Below, piece after piece: positions 1-7,852 of a stretch of DNA of 17,847 nucleotides. The notes under the pieces were generated by a model. That model had not been told where the DNA came from. It did not search any database and saw nothing but the letters and a program-made list of their open reading frames with translations. Each line of letters opens with the position of its first letter. Position 1 is the stretch's first letter. The stretch is from positions 1 through 17,847 of the forward strand of contig JACMOT010000403.1 in NCBI GenBank assembly GCA_014377915.1, given 5' to 3'. This DNA comes from Tardiphaga sp. (GTDB lineage Bacteria > Pseudomonadota > Alphaproteobacteria > Rhizobiales > Xanthobacteraceae). A program made the translations under genes and the position numbers.

Positions 1-1
1 C

Positions 2-1672
2 AAGGAGCAGCGCGACATCGCCGAAGGCGCGCATATCGTCGTCGGCACCCCCGGCCGGCTTTGCGACCATCTTCGTCGCAACCGCCTCGATGTCTCGCAG
101 CTCAAGGCCGTCGTGCTCGACGAAGCCGACGAAATGCTCGACATGGGTTTTCGCGAAGACATGGAGTTCATCCTCAAGACCACCCCGGCCACCCGCCGCA
201 CGCTGCTGTTCTCGGCAACCCTGCCGCGCGGCATCGTCGCGCTGGCCAAGCAGTACCAGCAGCAGGCATTTCGCGTTGAAGTGGCCGGCGCCGATGGTGG
301 CCATTCCGACATCGAATATCGCGCGATCCGGATTTCGCCGCACGACGTCGACCATGCCGTCGTCAACGTGCTGCGCTATTTCGAATCGCCCAGCACCATC
401 GTGTTCTGCAACACCCGCAACGCCGTCCGTCATCTGCAGACCGTGCTGCAGGAGCGCGGCTTCTCCGTCGTCGCTCTCTCCGGTGAACTGACCCAGAACG
501 AGCGCACCTCGGCGCTGCAAGCGCTGCGCGACGGCCGCGCCCGCGTCTGCGTCGCGACCGACGTCGCCGCCCGCGGCATCGATCTGCCGAATCTCGGCCT
601 CGTCATTCATGCTGATCTGCCCAACGACGCCGAAGTCATGCAGCATCGCTCCGGCCGCACCGGTCGCGCCGGCAAGAAAGGCATCAGCGTTCTGCTGGTG
701 CCGCCCGCGCGCAAGCGTCGTGCCGAATTGCTGCTCAATCTCGGCGGCATCGATGCGGTGTGGGGCTCCGCGCCGACCGTGGAGGAAATCCGCACCCTCG
801 ATCAGCAGCGCATGTTGAAGGACACGCTGTTCACCGAGGAATCCACCGAGGAAGATCTGACGCTGGCCCGCGCCATGCTCGCCGAGCGTTCGGCCGAGGA
901 TATCGCTGCCGCTCTCGCGCGACTTTATCGCGCCCGTCTGCCGGCGCCGGAAGAGGTGCAGGATCCCGGCACGTTCCGCGGCCGCGAAGATCGCAGCGCC
1001 CCGCGCAATGACCGCGACTCCCGTGGACAGGATCGCACCGCGCCGCGCGAGTCCCGGCCGAAGTCGAAGCCGCGCGAAAGCATGGGCGAGGGCTCGATGT
1101 GGTTCCGTGCCGCCATCGGCCGTCAGAAGAACGCCGAGGCCCGCTGGCTGCTGCCGATGATCTGCCGTCGTGGCGGCATCGAGAAGAACGACATCGGCGC
1201 GATCAAGATCTACGACGCCAATTCCGAGTTCGAGATCTCGGCCGCGGCGGTCGAGAAATTCCTGGTGATGGTCAAGCGGCCGGACAAGGAAGACAACATT
1301 CGTATCGAGCCGCTGCCGAACGGTCCGGAAGGCGCGATCGCCTCGAGCCGGCCGAACCCGGAAGACCGCGACTATTCGAACGCCAAGCGCAAGCCGAGCT
1401 ATGGCAAGACCTCCGATGGTGACCGGCCGGACTTCAAGGACAAGTCGTCCTACAAGGAGAAGTCTTGGAACGACAAGCCGCAAGGCGATCGCAAGCCCTA
1501 TGCCGGCGACAAGCCGCGCTATGAGGGCAAGCCGAGCTACGACAAGCCGGCGGGTGATCGGCCGGCATTCAAGAAGCCGCGCGCGGAAAAGCCGCCATAC
1601 ATTGCCAAGGCCAAGCGCGAAGGCGGCGAGGGTTTCGCCAAGCCGGCATTCGGCAAGAAGAACAAGGCCTGA
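2..1672 (+). CDS. DEAD-box ATP-dependent RNA helicase with DbpA-like RNA-binding domain, 5' truncated
   Basis: An RNA-unwinding helicase, probably acting in ribosome assembly or cold/RNA metabolism. The reading frame is open from base 2, so the N-terminus, including the Walker A motif, lies outside the window and 556 codons are visible. In order there are TPGR (motif Ib, near base 47), DEAD (near 119), SAT (near 212), a C-terminal helicase domain with VATDVAARGID and HRSGRTGR (near 644), then a domain starting at MWFRAAIGRQ (base 1097) that resembles the DbpA RNA-binding fold. From about 1380 the tail is low-complexity, rich in Lys, Tyr, Pro and Asp, with KPSY/KPRY-like units; such tails in DeaD/CsdA-like helicases bind RNA non-specifically. 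The gene ends at a strong hairpin. Family assignment is firm. The choice between DeaD/CsdA-like and DbpA-like naming is not settled here. Confidence 0.95.
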   Translation, partial: KEQRDIAEGAHIVVGTPGRLCDHLRRNRLDVSQLKAVVLDEADEMLDMGFREDMEFILKTTPATRRTLLFSATLPRGIVALAKQYQQQAFRVEVAGADGGHSDIEYRAIRISPHDVDHAVVNVLRYFESPSTIVFCNTRNAVRHLQTVLQERGFSVVALSGELTQNERTSALQALRDGRARVCVATDVAARGIDLPNLGLVIHADLPNDAEVMQHRSGRTGRAGKKGISVLLVPPARKRRAELLLNLGGIDAVWGSAPTVEEIRTLDQQRMLKDTLFTEESTEEDLTLARAMLAERSAEDIAAALARLYRARLPAPEEVQDPGTFRGREDRSAPRNDRDSRGQDRTAPRESRPKSKPRESMGEGSMWFRAAIGRQKNAEARWLLPMICRRGGIEKNDIGAIKIYDANSEFEISAAAVEKFLVMVKRPDKEDNIRIEPLPNGPEGAIASSRPNPEDRDYSNAKRKPSYGKTSDGDRPDFKDKSSYKEKSWNDKPQGDRKPYAGDKPRYEGKPSYDKPAGDRPAFKKPRAEKPPYIAKAKREGGEGFAKPAFGKKNKA

Positions 1673-1677
1673 TTGAT

Positions 1678-1707
1678 AAAGCTCGCGGCGCGATCGCCGC
1701 GAGCTTT
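1678..1707 (+). terminator. Perfect 13-bp hairpin after the helicase gene
   Basis: A perfect inverted repeat starts five bases after the helicase stop: AAAGCTCGCGGCG, a CGAT loop, then CGCCGCGAGCTTT. There is no long T-run beyond the TTT of the stem, so it is a terminator-like hairpin rather than a textbook intrinsic terminator. Its position right after the stop supports a role in transcription termination or mRNA 3'-end protection. Confidence 0.7.
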
Positions 1708-1713
1708 CCTGTC

Positions 1714-1821
1714 GCCCGGGTGAGCGAAGCGAAATCCGGGGACAGCGCTACGACAAATCAAACTCCCGACATCTGCCGGCGCAACTTGCTTTGTCCCGGA
1801 TGTCGCTTCGCTCATCCGGGC
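1714..1821. repeat. Palindromic intergenic repeat pair between convergent genes
   Basis: Two 27-base arms, 1714-1740 and 1795-1821, are near-perfect inverted copies with two mismatches, separated by 54 bases. Each arm reads CCCGGATnnCGCTTCGCTCA or its complement and is itself partly palindromic through its CCCGG/CCGGG ends. It sits between the 3' ends of the helicase and the SDR gene. Elements of this style (CCGGATG..CGCTTCGCTCATCCGGGC) are, from general knowledge, common between genes in Bradyrhizobium-like genomes. It could act as a bidirectional terminator. A related element lies at 14934-15026. Confidence 0.7.
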
Positions 1822-1828
1822 TATGCGT

Positions 1829-2509
1829 TCACACCCTGCCACTCACCGGCAGCAGCGCACCGGTGACGGCGCTGGCCGCGTCACTCGCCAGGAACAAGAT
1901 CACCTCGGCGAGTTCTTTCGCCGTCACCCATTTCGAAAAATCGGCATCCGGCATGTCGCGGCGGTTGGCCGGCGTGTCGATGGTCGAGGGCAGCACCGCG
2001 TTGACGGTGACCTTGCCCTTCAGCTCGGCCGCGAGCGTTTCCGTCAAGCGATGCACGCCGGCCTTCGAGGCGGCGTAGGGCCCCATGCCGGCGCCGGCCT
2101 GCAGCGCGCCGATCGCGCCGATATTGACGATCCTCCCGGCTTTCGACGCCAGCAGATGCGGGATAGCCGCGCGCGATGCGTTCAGCGCCGTCAGCAGGTT
2201 GAGCCGGTGCATCCACTCCCAGCTATCATTACTGCCATCGCAAATCGTCTCGAAGGTAAAGGCGCCGGCGATATTGATCAGCACGTCGATCCGGCCGAAC
2301 TGCGCGACGGCGACCGCGACGGCCCGCTCCGCCTGCGCGGCCTCGGACAGATCGATGCCGCCGATTTGGAATAGTTTTACCGTCGAGGCTGGCGTTTTCG
2401 ATGCGTGATCGATCGCTGCGACGATTGCTCCGCGCGATATCGCCATGTCGACGACCACTCGACCCAACGCACCTGATGCGCCCGTAATGACGATGATTTT
2501 TCCGTTCAT
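1829..2509 (-). CDS. Short-chain dehydrogenase/reductase (SDR) family oxidoreductase, catalytic Ser replaced
   Basis: A 226-residue classical-SDR-like protein, expected to be a cytosolic NAD(P)(H)-dependent oxidoreductase of unknown substrate. Visible motifs are the nucleotide-binding TGASGALG (residues 9-16), NIAG (79-82, the NNAG position), N104, and YAASK giving Y145 and K149. The catalytic serine, normally 13 residues before the Tyr, is Ala132 in the run VNIGAIGALQ. The start ATG at 2509 has a good SD (AGGAGCT, about 4 bases upstream). It lies 58 bases downstream of the Bcr/CflA-like transporter gene on the same strand, so it may be the last gene of a LysR-MFS-MFS-SDR unit. With the Ser missing, activity may be reduced, altered or regulatory. 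The fold assignment is secure; the function is not. Confidence 0.9.
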   Translation of the reverse strand: MNGKIIVITGASGALGRVVVDMAISRGAIVAAIDHASKTPASTVKLFQIGGIDLSEAAQAERAVAVAVAQFGRIDVLINIAGAFTFETICDGSNDSWEWMHRLNLLTALNASRAAIPHLLASKAGRIVNIGAIGALQAGAGMGPYAASKAGVHRLTETLAAELKGKVTVNAVLPSTIDTPANRRDMPDADFSKWVTAKELAEVILFLASDAASAVTGALLPVSGRV

Positions 2510-2567
2510 GGACAGCTCCTGTAGAATCCATTGGGCCGCGGATCGCGCGACGGCAATCCTGCCCGAG

Positions 2568-3797
2568 TTACGTTAAGGCCGCTTGCCCGGTCGGGGTTCC
2601 GTCACGGGGCGGCGGCAGCAACCACAGATAGATTGCACCGGCGGCAAGTGCCATGACCGCCATCAGGCCGGTCATCACCAGCGCCGGATGTCCGAACGGT
2701 TCGAACACCGCGATCATGGCGCTGGCGAAGGCGCCCATCGTCATCTGCAGGCAGCGCATCACGCCGGCCGCGGAACCTGCGACATGGGGCAGGTTCTGCT
2801 GCGCCTCGTGGTTGGTGCTGGGCGCGATGATGCCGAAAGCAAATAGCGTCAGCGCCATTAGCGGCATCAAGGTTAGTACCGTCACCGCGCCGGCCGGCAC
2901 CAAAGCCAGCGCCGCCATGGCGCTGGCGGCCATCAGCGCCAGACCGCCGGCGACGATCCTGCGGGATGCGACATGACGTTTGCTGAGTTCTCCGCTGACC
3001 AGCGAGGCGACCAGAACGCCGCACGAGGTCAGCCCGAACAGCAGCGAGAACGCGGTGGTAGACAGGCCAAGACTTCCGATCAGCACCGACGGTGCGCCCG
3101 AGATGAAGCCGAACATGCAGGCAAAGGCAAAAGCGTAGAGCAGCGCATAGCCGAGGAAGGCGCGGTCGGTGAGCACGTTCCGGTAACTGTCGATCAGTTG
3201 CGCCGGGTTCAGCGACCGGCGCTTCTCGACCGGCTGCGACTCGTCCAGGGTCATGATGGCGACGATCAGTAGCAGCACGCCGGTGGCGGCCTGTATCGCA
3301 TAGATCATTCGCCAGCCGCTGACCGTCATCACCCAGCCGCCGAGCACCGGCGCGATCATCGGTGCGACGCCCAGAACCGCCGCGATCCGCGACAGTTGAT
3401 GGCGCGCGGTGGTGTCTTCGAACAGGTCGCGCACGATAGCGAAGGGCAGGATGGCGCAGGCTCCGGCTGCCAGCCCCTGTAGCATCCGGCAGATCAGCAA
3501 AATGCTGAATGATGGCGCCCATGCGCAGGCGCCGGCTGCGATCGAGAACAGCAGCAGCCCGTCGAGCAGGATGGCGCGACGGCCGAAGCGATCGGCGAGC
3601 GGACCGCAGATCAGCGGCGAGATCGCAAAGCCGGCCAGAAACAGGCTGAGCGTCAGCGGTCCGCGTCCCGCCGCATCCGCGAACGTCGATTCGATCGCGG
3701 GCAGTCCGGGCAATCCCATGTCGATCGACAAGGGCGGCAGCGCCGTCAAAGTACCGAGGAAGGCCGTAAAGGCAAAACTGTCACGCCGCAGGGCCAC
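2568..3797 (-). CDS. MFS multidrug transporter, Bcr/CflA-like (DHA1, 12 TM)
   Basis: A 409-residue, very hydrophobic protein of the drug:H+ antiporter-1 type, expected in the inner membrane exporting small toxic compounds. The N-terminus carries the LPxLSIDM-type start of TM1 seen in Bcr/CflA transporters, then motif A (GPLADRFGRR, residues 65-74), the TM4 arginine motif ICRMLQGLAAG (about 102-112) and motif C (GVAPMIAPVLGG, 143-154). Length is usual for the family. The start is GTG at 3797, preceded by AGGA with 8 bases between. It is 45 bases downstream of another MFS gene and 58 bases upstream of the SDR gene, all on one strand. The substrate cannot be read from the sequence. Confidence 0.92.
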   Translation of the reverse strand: MALRRDSFAFTAFLGTLTALPPLSIDMGLPGLPAIESTFADAAGRGPLTLSLFLAGFAISPLICGPLADRFGRRAILLDGLLLFSIAAGACAWAPSFSILLICRMLQGLAAGACAILPFAIVRDLFEDTTARHQLSRIAAVLGVAPMIAPVLGGWVMTVSGWRMIYAIQAATGVLLLIVAIMTLDESQPVEKRRSLNPAQLIDSYRNVLTDRAFLGYALLYAFAFACMFGFISGAPSVLIGSLGLSTTAFSLLFGLTSCGVLVASLVSGELSKRHVASRRIVAGGLALMAASAMAALALVPAGAVTVLTLMPLMALTLFAFGIIAPSTNHEAQQNLPHVAGSAAGVMRCLQMTMGAFASAMIAVFEPFGHPALVMTGLMAVMALAAGAIYLWLLPPPRDGTPTGQAALT

Positions 3798-3842
3798 CGG
3801 ATAATTCCTAAAAAATGTCGCGCATGATCGCGCGTTGGTTCG

Positions 3843-5051
3843 CTATTCCGCCGGACTCACCTGCACCGGCAGGACGCGGCGATTGGCGAAGGTGCTCAGT
3901 ACCATGGCCAGCGCAATTGCCGCGACGAGGGCGGCGAGCAGCGGAAGCTGCGCATAATGCACCCCGGCATTCAACGCCGCGCCGCCGAGCCAGGCACCGG
4001 TGGCGTTGCCGAGATTGAAGGCGCCCTGGTTCAAGGTCGAGGCGAGGTTGGGCGCGTCGGTGGCGGCATCCACCACCCAGATCTGCAGCGGTGACACCAG
4101 CGCAAAGGCCAGCCCGCCCCACAGGATCAGCAGCGCCATCGTCGGGATCGGCGAGCGGCTGACAAATGACAGCAAGATCAGCACTGCGACAAGGCCGGCG
4201 AAGGCACCGATTACCGTCTTCAGCAGGTTGCGATCGGCAAGCCGGCCGCCGATCAGATTGCCGACGGTGAGGCCGACGCCGATCGCGAGCAGGGCGCCGG
4301 TAACGCCATGCGGCGTCAGTCCGGTGACTTCCTCGAGCAGCGGCGTGATGTAAGTGAACAGCGTGAACATGCTGACTGAGGCCGTGGTGGAGATCAGCAT
4401 CGGCAGCATGACCGGCCAGCGTCCGAGCGCACGGAATTCGCTGGTCAGCCCGCCGCGTGTGCCCGGCATGCCAGAAGGTACAAAGCGGATGATCGCGAGT
4501 CCGGCGACCAGTCCGATCGCCACCACCGCCCAGAACGCGGCGCGCCAGCCGGCGGCCTGTCCGAGCGCGGTCCCGAACGGAACACCGAGCACGTTCGCCA
4601 GCGTCAGGCCCGCGAACATCAGCGAAACGGCCTGGGTGCGCTGCTCCCGCGGTACCAGATCACGGGCAACTACCGCGCCAATGCCGAAGAAGGCGCCGTG
4701 CGCGAATGCGGTCAGGACACGCGCCCCCATCAGCAGCCAGTAATCGGGCGCCAGCGCGCAGCCGATATTGCCGATAATGAAAACCGCCATCAGCGCCAGC
4801 AGTGCCGTCTTGCGCGGCAGCCGGGCCGTGGCGATGGCCACGAGCGGCGCGCCGACCACCACGCCCATCGCGTAGCCGGAGACGAGGTAGCCCGCCTGCG
4901 GGATCGTCACCGCGAGGCTGCGGGCGACATCGGGCAACAGGCCCATGATGACGAATTCGGTGGTGCCGATACCGAATGACGCGGCCGCCAGGGCGAGAAT
5001 GGGAAGTGAAATGCGAATGATCCTGCTCCCGGCGATGCTGCATCGCAACAT
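3843..5051 (-). CDS. MFS transporter, AraJ/YdhP-like DHA1 family
   Basis: A 402-residue, 12-TM major facilitator protein. The signature FGIGTTEFVIMGLLPDVA (residues 26-43) is typical of the AraJ/YdhP group of putative sugar or drug efflux permeases, followed by PL.AIATARLPRK as the motif A region (about 69-81). It would sit in the inner membrane and probably exports a small organic molecule. Start choice is uncertain: the ATG at 5051 has no clear SD, and a GGGAGCAGGAT stretch lies just inside the gene, about 30 bases downstream, without an obvious standard start codon after it. It lies between the LysR gene (121 bases upstream) and a second MFS gene (45 bases downstream). Having two unrelated DHA1 pumps in one unit is notable. 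Confidence 0.9.
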   Translation of the reverse strand: MLRCSIAGSRIIRISLPILALAAASFGIGTTEFVIMGLLPDVARSLAVTIPQAGYLVSGYAMGVVVGAPLVAIATARLPRKTALLALMAVFIIGNIGCALAPDYWLLMGARVLTAFAHGAFFGIGAVVARDLVPREQRTQAVSLMFAGLTLANVLGVPFGTALGQAAGWRAAFWAVVAIGLVAGLAIIRFVPSGMPGTRGGLTSEFRALGRWPVMLPMLISTTASVSMFTLFTYITPLLEEVTGLTPHGVTGALLAIGVGLTVGNLIGGRLADRNLLKTVIGAFAGLVAVLILLSFVSRSPIPTMALLILWGGLAFALVSPLQIWVVDAATDAPNLASTLNQGAFNLGNATGAWLGGAALNAGVHYAQLPLLAALVAAIALAMVLSTFANRRVLPVQVSPAE

Positions 5052-5171
5052 GAAAGGGATCGCACGGGAAGATGGGTTTGAGGAGCGCCGTCAGGTGGAC
5101 GCTGCATTGCGTTAGCTGGTGGATCCCAACTGTTCGAGGACGGTTTCGTCCGGCCTAACTGTCCGACCAGG

Positions 5172-6053
5172 TCACGCTCCGACAGGAGACGTTTGAAAGA
5201 ACGCCGACGTCAGCTGTGCCAACATACCTTCGCCCGACTTACCGCGGAGTCCGTTGCGTGCGCAAAGCAGAAGCTTTAGCGCCGGCAGTTCCGGCAGATA
5301 GGTTTCGCGGGCCCGTACCAGCTCAGGCGGGATGATGCGCTGGGGCATGGCGGCGAGGCCAAGCCCGGCCTCGACGGCGGTAAGCCGGGCATAAGGGTCG
5401 GGGCTGCTGAAGGTGACCTTGAAGTTGACGCTGCGTGCTTTCAAGGCCGCGATCATGGCGTCATCGGTGACTGCGCCGGGCCAGTTGATCACTGGGATCG
5501 GCAACCCCGGACTAAGTACGAAATTCTTCGCCTGCACCCACGCCATCGGTTCATCGGATTCCTGCACCAGGCAGGACGCAAGTTCCGGTGCATAATCCGG
5601 GGTGTCGAACATGCAGGCGATGTCGACGAAGCCGTCCAGCAGCCCCTTCTTGATTACGCCGGAGACGTCGCCGTAGATCACCATTCCGGCAAGGCTGCCG
5701 GCCGTCTGGGTGAGTAGGAAATTCTTGATCAGGAGGCTGGTGATGCCCAGTCGCACCGACTGCGGTTCTTCGGCGCTGCCACCCATCATCAGCAGCTGGT
5801 CATTGGCTTCCAGCACCTTGCGCGCCTGATGCAGAATCAGCGTTCCAAGCCTCGTCGAGCTTACGCCGTGGAGCGTTTTTTCGAAAATTGGTCCGCCGAT
5901 CATGCTCTGGATGCGTTTGATCTGGGCACTCACCGCGGGCTGGCTCAGGCCGAGACGGGTCGCCGCCTTGCTGTAACTGCCGGTTTCCGACACGGCCACG
6001 ATGGTTCGGACGATTTCGGTAGGAATATTAACGCCATGGTATCGTCTGTGCAC
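5172..6053 (-). CDS. LysR-type transcriptional regulator
   Basis: A 293-residue LysR-family regulator, the usual length. The N-terminal winged helix-turn-helix covers about residues 12-70, with the recognition region GSYSKAATRLGLSQPAVSAQ (25-44). The remainder is the periplasmic-binding-protein-like effector domain. The GTG start at 6053 is supported by GAGG 8 bases upstream. An ATG further inside is in another frame. It is first in a same-strand row with two efflux pumps and an SDR, so it most likely controls them in response to an exported or toxic compound. This is an inference from position, since LysR regulators more often face a divergent target and here the upstream neighbour is on the same strand. 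Confidence 0.92.
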   Translation of the reverse strand: MHRRYHGVNIPTEIVRTIVAVSETGSYSKAATRLGLSQPAVSAQIKRIQSMIGGPIFEKTLHGVSSTRLGTLILHQARKVLEANDQLLMMGGSAEEPQSVRLGITSLLIKNFLLTQTAGSLAGMVIYGDVSGVIKKGLLDGFVDIACMFDTPDYAPELASCLVQESDEPMAWVQAKNFVLSPGLPIPVINWPGAVTDDAMIAALKARSVNFKVTFSSPDPYARLTAVEAGLGLAAMPQRIIPPELVRARETYLPELPALKLLLCARNGLRGKSGEGMLAQLTSAFFQTSPVGA

Positions 6054-6082
6054 CGCGAGTCCTCGTTTTCACGATGGTCGCA

Positions 6083-6111
6083 TACAAAGACTATGATGCC
6101 TATCCGACAAT
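6083..6111 (-). promoter_or_regulatory. Candidate promoter/operator of the LysR gene
   Basis: Read on the minus strand there is TTGTCG (6111-6106), a 17-base spacer and TTGTAT (6088-6083), a moderate sigma-70-like pair placing transcription about 20-25 bases before the GTG. The same stretch holds an interrupted dyad, GCATA..TATGATGC (6081-6100), which contains the kind of T-N11-A half-sites LysR proteins bind. This suggests autoregulation. It is a weak pattern match only. Confidence 0.35.
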
Positions 6112-6124
6112 TGCGCGGAGAGGC

Positions 6125-6793
6125 TTAGGGAGAGATTTGGGCGCGCGCCGTTTCGATCCCGGGAGACCGCGCAAGCCGGGCCAGATCGCAGCCCTCGCAG
6201 TAGCGGCTGTCCTTGTAGTCGATCCAGTTATGCGCGTAGACGCGGCTATCGGGAATGCCGTAGCGGCTTCGCAGCACCCGCACCAGGATCTGCCAGGCGG
6301 CTGTTTGCGCGACAGTGACCGGTCGCCGCACATTGGGGTAGTTGCCGACGAATTCCACGCCGATCGAATTGTCGTTCTCGATCTGCTGGAAGGTCGGTGC
6401 GTTGTCGATGAACTTGTTGTCGCGGCGGTTGCCGTTGTTGATGTGGTTAGGCACCGCAAACTCGGCGACGGCCCAATACACTGTGCCGTCGGTTTCCACC
6501 CAGATGGTCACGCCGCGTCGCGCTGGCTTTTGCGATTGTGCCAGCGCCGCGCGATAGGCCGAACCGACGGCTCCCTCGCTCTGATGGACGATGATGTTGC
6601 GCCAATCGCGCGCCTGCGCGAGGTCGCCCCAGGGCGTCAGCCAGACGATGTTGAGACCGGGGATGTCAGGCGTACCGCGCGCGCGCGCGGCGGCTTCAAA
6701 GCTGGCCGATTCCTGCGCCGCCATCGGACTGGCAGCGAACCAGAAGATAGTCGTCAACAGGACCGCGGCAATGCGAAGGACCATACACCTCAT
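6125..6793 (-). CDS. Exported N-acetylmuramoyl-L-alanine amidase (family 2, PGRP/AmiD fold)
   Basis: A zinc peptidoglycan amidase of 222 residues. A Sec signal peptide is visible at 1-27 (hydrophobic AAVLLTTIFWFAASPMA, cleavage near AAQ-ES), with no lipobox Cys, so a soluble periplasmic enzyme is likely. Domain landmarks are IIVHQSEG with zinc ligand H70, the central TDGTVYWAV strand, HINNGN, IGVEFVGN (E147) and the second zinc His in VYAHNWIDYKD (H188). The third ligand should be an Asp or Cys in the following DYKDSRYCEGCD run (D192-D203). The family usually shows KxDPG here, so the C199/C202 pair is unusual. The ATG at 6793 sits directly on an AGGA, so the second ATG (6784) may be the true start. 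It is divergent from the Sel1 gene. Confidence 0.87.
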   Translation of the reverse strand: MRCMVLRIAAVLLTTIFWFAASPMAAQESASFEAAARARGTPDIPGLNIVWLTPWGDLAQARDWRNIIVHQSEGAVGSAYRAALAQSQKPARRGVTIWVETDGTVYWAVAEFAVPNHINNGNRRDNKFIDNAPTFQQIENDNSIGVEFVGNYPNVRRPVTVAQTAAWQILVRVLRSRYGIPDSRVYAHNWIDYKDSRYCEGCDLARLARSPGIETARAQISP

Positions 6794-6924
6794 TCCTGGA
6801 CGATCTATCAGGCCGCAATTGCTAACTCAGGTCCCGCGGCGGCGAAAGCTGATAGCACGTTGCTTGCAGATGAGTACCACCAGCTTTAAGATTGGTTGAA
6901 ACCACGTACCGGCGGCACAAGGAC

Positions 6925-6939
6925 ATGTATTCGATCTGA
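6925..6939 (+). other. Possible 4-codon leader ORF overlapping the Sel1-protein start
   Basis: ATG TAT TCG ATC TGA ends in TGATG, so its stop overlaps the ATG at 6939. AAGGA lies just 1 base before this ATG and 15 bases before 6939, so neither start has ideal spacing. It may be chance. Confidence 0.2.
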
Positions 6940-7784
6940 TGAGATACCCTCTGGGCGCAATTGCAAGTGTATGGATGCTCGGCGTCGCCGTCGCGGCTGT
7001 ATTAGGTGCGAGCTGTGACAAAGTTCACGCGCAATCGGCGGATCTTGTTCTGTGCGATCGGCTTGCCGCCGACCCCACCGATCCGGACAAGCCCGCCGAC
7101 GTCAAGGGCGTGGCGGAAATCGCCCACACGGACCTGACTACCGCGATCAAGTTCTGCCGGACGGCGTCGGGTTCACGCCGGGCGCTTTATCAGCTCGGCC
7201 GCGCCTATGCCGCGAACCAGCAAATGGCGGAAGCCATCGCTGCCTGGCGCAAGGCCGTCGACAAGGGCAGCACGTCGGCCATGATCGAGTTGGGCGTGGC
7301 CTATGGTACGGGATCGGCAATCGGCAAGGATGAGGCTCAGGCGCGCAAATTGTTCGAACGCGCGGCCGAAGCCGGCAATCCGCGCGGCGCCAGCAATCTC
7401 GCGGCGCTGTCGAGCGGCGGTGCACCGGCCGATCCGGTTCGCGCGCGTGCGCTGTTGGCAAAGGGCGCTGAAACCAATGCCGAGGCGCAATATCAGCTTG
7501 GCCTGCTGTTGTCCGAAGGCATCGGCGGCCCGAAGGACGATGCCGCCGCGCGCGTGTTGTTCGAGAAGGCGGCGGCGCAAAACCATCCCGGTGCGCTGGA
7601 GCGGATGGGCGCCTTCGCCCAGAGCGGTCGCGGCGGGGCTTCTGATTCCGGCGCGGCCAAGGCCTATTACGAACGGGCGGCCGCGCTCGGCGACGAGGAC
7701 GCTAAAAAAGCGCTCGAGCGCGCAAAATGTCCGTATGTGATCAAGGACAAACGCGGCAACGTTGTCACCAATCTGTGCTTCTAG
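6939..7784 (+). CDS. Exported Sel1-like (TPR-type) repeat protein
   Basis: A 281-residue protein. A signal peptide is seen at 1-32 (hydrophobic VWMLGVAVAAVLGA, cleavage near VHAQ-S). Sel1-like helical repeats occupy roughly residues 80-255, with the typical A..LG..Y..G...D...A...F..AA..G pattern in YGTGSAIGKDEAQARKLFERAA and LLLSEGIGGPKDDAAARVLF. Such repeats form protein-binding solenoids. A C-terminal tail, CPYVIKDKRGNVVTNLCF, gives Cys264 and Cys280, which with C39 and C73 could form disulfides in the periplasm. The start at 6939 lacks a well-spaced SD, and no other in-frame start exists just upstream. Divergent from the amidase gene, it may share a role in cell-envelope maintenance, which is an inference from position. 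The binding partner is unknown. Confidence 0.9.
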   Translation: MRYPLGAIASVWMLGVAVAAVLGASCDKVHAQSADLVLCDRLAADPTDPDKPADVKGVAEIAHTDLTTAIKFCRTASGSRRALYQLGRAYAANQQMAEAIAAWRKAVDKGSTSAMIELGVAYGTGSAIGKDEAQARKLFERAAEAGNPRGASNLAALSSGGAPADPVRARALLAKGAETNAEAQYQLGLLLSEGIGGPKDDAAARVLFEKAAAQNHPGALERMGAFAQSGRGGASDSGAAKAYYERAAALGDEDAKKALERAKCPYVIKDKRGNVVTNLCF

Positions 7785-7826
7785 GCTGTCTCCGCTCGCC
7801 ATTTATTGCGCGGCGTCAGCGCCAAT

Positions 7827-7852
7827 AAGTGTTCACATCAAGTGTTCACATC
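7827..7852. repeat. Exact 13-bp tandem duplication at the end of the glucosidase gene
   Basis: AAGTGTTCACATC occurs twice head to tail (7827-7839 and 7840-7852). The second copy contains the stop codon of the GH1 gene on the minus strand, the first lies beyond it. This looks like a small slippage duplication. Confidence 0.8.

Noticed and set aside
5138..5151. GGACG-GTTT-CGTCC hairpin between the LysR and MFS genes
   Set aside because: The stem is only 5 bp with no T-run, too weak to call a terminator. It leaves open whether the LysR and MFS genes share a transcript.
6074..6889. A 271-codon open frame antisense to the amidase gene
   Set aside because: It runs through the amidase signal-peptide region and the divergent promoter area. 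The amidase zinc motifs are on the other strand.
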